64,000 bases of DNA from Siderastrea radians. Lineage: Eukaryota; Cnidaria; Anthozoa; Scleractinia; Rhizangiidae. Made by a program: the position numbers and the translations under genes. The notes beneath the pieces are model-generated. The model was not told the DNA's origin and did not search any database. It saw only the letters and a list, made by a program, of their open reading frames with translations. This document shows positions 39,901-42,900 of the stretch, piece by piece (the stretch's first letter is position 1; each line of letters begins with the position of its first letter). The stretch covers positions 6,612,967-6,676,966 of the forward strand of contig OZ024898.1 of the NCBI GenBank assembly GCA_964017195.1. The letters run 5' to 3'.

Positions 39901-42900
39901 GTTAGGGGGACGCGAAGGCCCTGAGCGCGGGCGCTTAGCAGGCCGGGAGGCTGCACCCAAGTTCTTTGCGAGGCCCCTCGAAAGGTCTGCTTGCTTAGAT
40001 GCAATACTTGGAAAGTCATCCCCAAAGAGCTTTCGCTTAGCATTGGGGAGAGGCTGGTCAGCCAGGCCAATCTTTTCTTTATTTATGGCCACGAGGATTT
40101 TCTTCCTCCGTAAGGCTGAAAACTGGAAATTTGCAGAGCCTAGCAAACATAGTGACTGCTCAAGAATTAATTTGATGTCATCTTTGGATATCTCTTGGTC
40201 CGAACATAAAGCATCGTGTAAGCAACAAAGGGGACCTGTTGTGTTTAGCATGGACCTCTGCACAGAGGCCAGTTCTTTGTCACGCTCTTGTGTATACTTT
40301 CGAGACTTTAATGGGGAGATCTGATTCAAAACAGAGTTGTCCAAGGTCGGTGAGAACAGGCAGTCGACAGATGGGATTGAATAGCTATCAAGTATGTCAC
40401 TCACTTGATCATAAGTTAACTTCCGACGGAAGTGTTTTTCCAAAAAGGCGGTAAAATTCGCCTTTGGTTCCCATGAGGACTGCTGAGAATCTGGATCATA
40501 AAGATCACCGCCATTTGAAGACACGTTTGGCGCGTTTGGCCGCCCTTCGGCTTCATTTGGGGGTTTATTAACCCCGCTTTGAGGTTCAGAAACCTCGGTT
40601 GGTGGCTCATTTGCCCGAGTTGGTGGCTCATTAGCCCGTGCTGGTGGCTTTAAAGCCGTAACCAAGCCCTCACTATCGGATAAAGCAAGGTCTTCGTCCG
40701 AGTGAACCATCACAGAGAGTGTGTCAGTTTCCACGCTAGGATCTGGAGGGAAGACTGTGAGGTTTTGATGCCAATGCTTTTCCATGGACGACACACGATC
40801 GTTTGTGTGTTTTAGGTCTTGTTGGACCTCTTGTAAAGTTTTCAGGATAGCCGATAAGGAATCCTGTTCCTCATTTGAGGTTCTCGGACGTTTATGAGCG
40901 CTTGGAGGAGGAGACTTCTCCGGGTCGCTTCGGCGGCCATGCTTTGATCTCGAGCGAGATCTCGAGCGTGAACGATGACGTTTCTTGCTCATTGCGAAGG
41001 AACAACGCGGAAAAAATTCCTGAAAGAGAAGTAACTACTTACCCAACAAACGAAACGACTCTAAAAGAGCCGAGGTTAGCCGTAAGACGGCCAAAAAAGA
41101 TTAAAAAGTGTGGTAAAAGAAACCACTTACCTGTTGTGGTCCGTAGCACGAGGGAAAAGATGGAGGGCTCAGAGGCCAGCGGTCTATTATACGATCGCAG
41201 GGAGTTATGGTATTACGTCATGTGTGACATTTTCTTACCCAGGGGGGTACAGTTATGTTTTTCTTTTATTCTAGATGTGTTAAAGAGTGGTTCGTAGCAC
41301 AGTAAGTGGGATTCTACCTGATGATTTCTCATATATTTCGAACGGAGTTTGTGTAATATAACTCAGACTTTGCTATCGGAGTTTTATCCTCAAGGTAGTT
41401 GTAACATCAGTTACTCTCCGGTTGAACTTTCTGTCATGAAACTGTTGTTCAATGGAACCGTAGTTGAGTTTTCTATGCCATTAAAATGTTTTTGTTACAT
41501 ACAACTTTGAATGTATGCTCATATAATGGCGTTAAAAACTACCATTTGTTGTCTCATATATTTCGAACGGAGTCTGTGAAATATAATGAGAATTATTAAA
41601 AACTGGACTAGGTATATTGGATTTCTTGCATTTTGATTGGCTCAACGGAGCTAGGCTATCAGCTCATATACCTGCTGCGACCAAATATGGTCAATGAACA
41701 CTCAACAACAAAGTGAGCTGAAAGTTTTTCCTCGCGAGCGACCCGACGATAAAAATGGACGAGAAAAATCACTTGGCAGCGAATTTAAATCAAGCAGAAA
41801 TTCCAGCAGCGTCACCACAAAGCACCACCAACAGCGTCGTCTAACACAAGTCAAAATTGTTTGAAGAAACTGTGCAGAAATAGAAAATTAAGCATTAAGC
41901 GTTGTGTTTACAATTATAATTTCTTTTATCGATCGTCACGTCGATCATTGAAATTGAACAAACGGTAAGTTTTATCAGAAAGGATTTCCACTTCAAAATA
42001 TCAAGATGAGACATAAAATAAAACACAGTGAAATGGGGCAGGAGCATTCATGGCGAGTCAGAGCGAAAATCATGAAGCGGTCTAAACAAGTACTAAAAAA
42101 ATACAGCTGCAAACTACCAAGAAGGAAGGGCGAGATTGTTTTTCGGCTTTAACACGCAAAATTGACACTGGTTTACCTGCACTTGTTGTAGCTCTGTGTT
42201 CCAACAGGTCCAAATGCTCAGATAGAAATCGGATGCCATGTAAACGGAGTTGAATCGCTTTTCCAGTTGTTTGAATGTTGTTTTTACCATTCCGTCCGCA
42301 ACCTCTAAACCGAGAACAACTGCATTTTGCGCTTTGCGTTTAACAAACTATGATGGTGAATTCTAATGTTCCTCGCTACAGTAATCTTGCTTCTGAGCTG
42401 CATAGAAATTTCCTCTTCAAGTTCAACTGTTCAAATTTGTTCTGTCTTCAGTTCGATCAAACACGTACATGATGGCTCCGTTGTGCGAACAGCCCGATTA
42501 CAAACTTGTTCAGTTTCAACTCCAGAAGCTATATGGTGAAATTGTACAGCTTCAATCCGCTTTGAACGATGATTACAACAATGTTGAGGAAAAATCAAAC
42601 ATGTACCATATTTCAGAGCCAATAATTAGAAGACTTTTTTCCTAAACGTGTGCTACTTTGTTCACTTTCGAGCAGTTTTCATTGATTCATTCAGCTTTGC
42701 AATGAAACGCTGCAACACTTCGCAAGGTTTTGGCGCCTTTTTCGTTCAGTCATGTGATCGATTCTTCTTCCGTTTAAATTTCTTTTCTCATTTTTCCCGT
42801 TCTTTCTTGATTTTTTTTTTAATAGTGGTTAAGTTTTTAATAAAACAATTATTCTACTCGGGCTTGCTGGATATCAAATGATTATAACCAACTCGGCGCT

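Larger units (their letters stand above)
36307..41360 (-). mobile_element. DIRS-B: apparently intact DIRS-family retrotransposon nested in DIRS-A
   Basis: 5054 bp, opposite in orientation to DIRS-A. Its inverted repeats (36372-36551 and ~41160-41341, ~180 bp) are nearly identical. The internal complementary region (36666-36800) copies both ends joined (ending AATATATGAGAAAACATCAG and ACCAGGGCCGGAGGCC hairpin). Gag, RT-RNase H and recombinase frames are all uninterrupted. The junctions share TATA with the target (DIRS-A read GTATAACTCAG before insertion), with no longer duplication, as expected for tyrosine-recombinase integration. Confidence 0.93.

Noticed and set aside
39893..40324. 143-aa + strand ORF
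   Set aside because: Antisense shadow of the DIRS-B gag gene.
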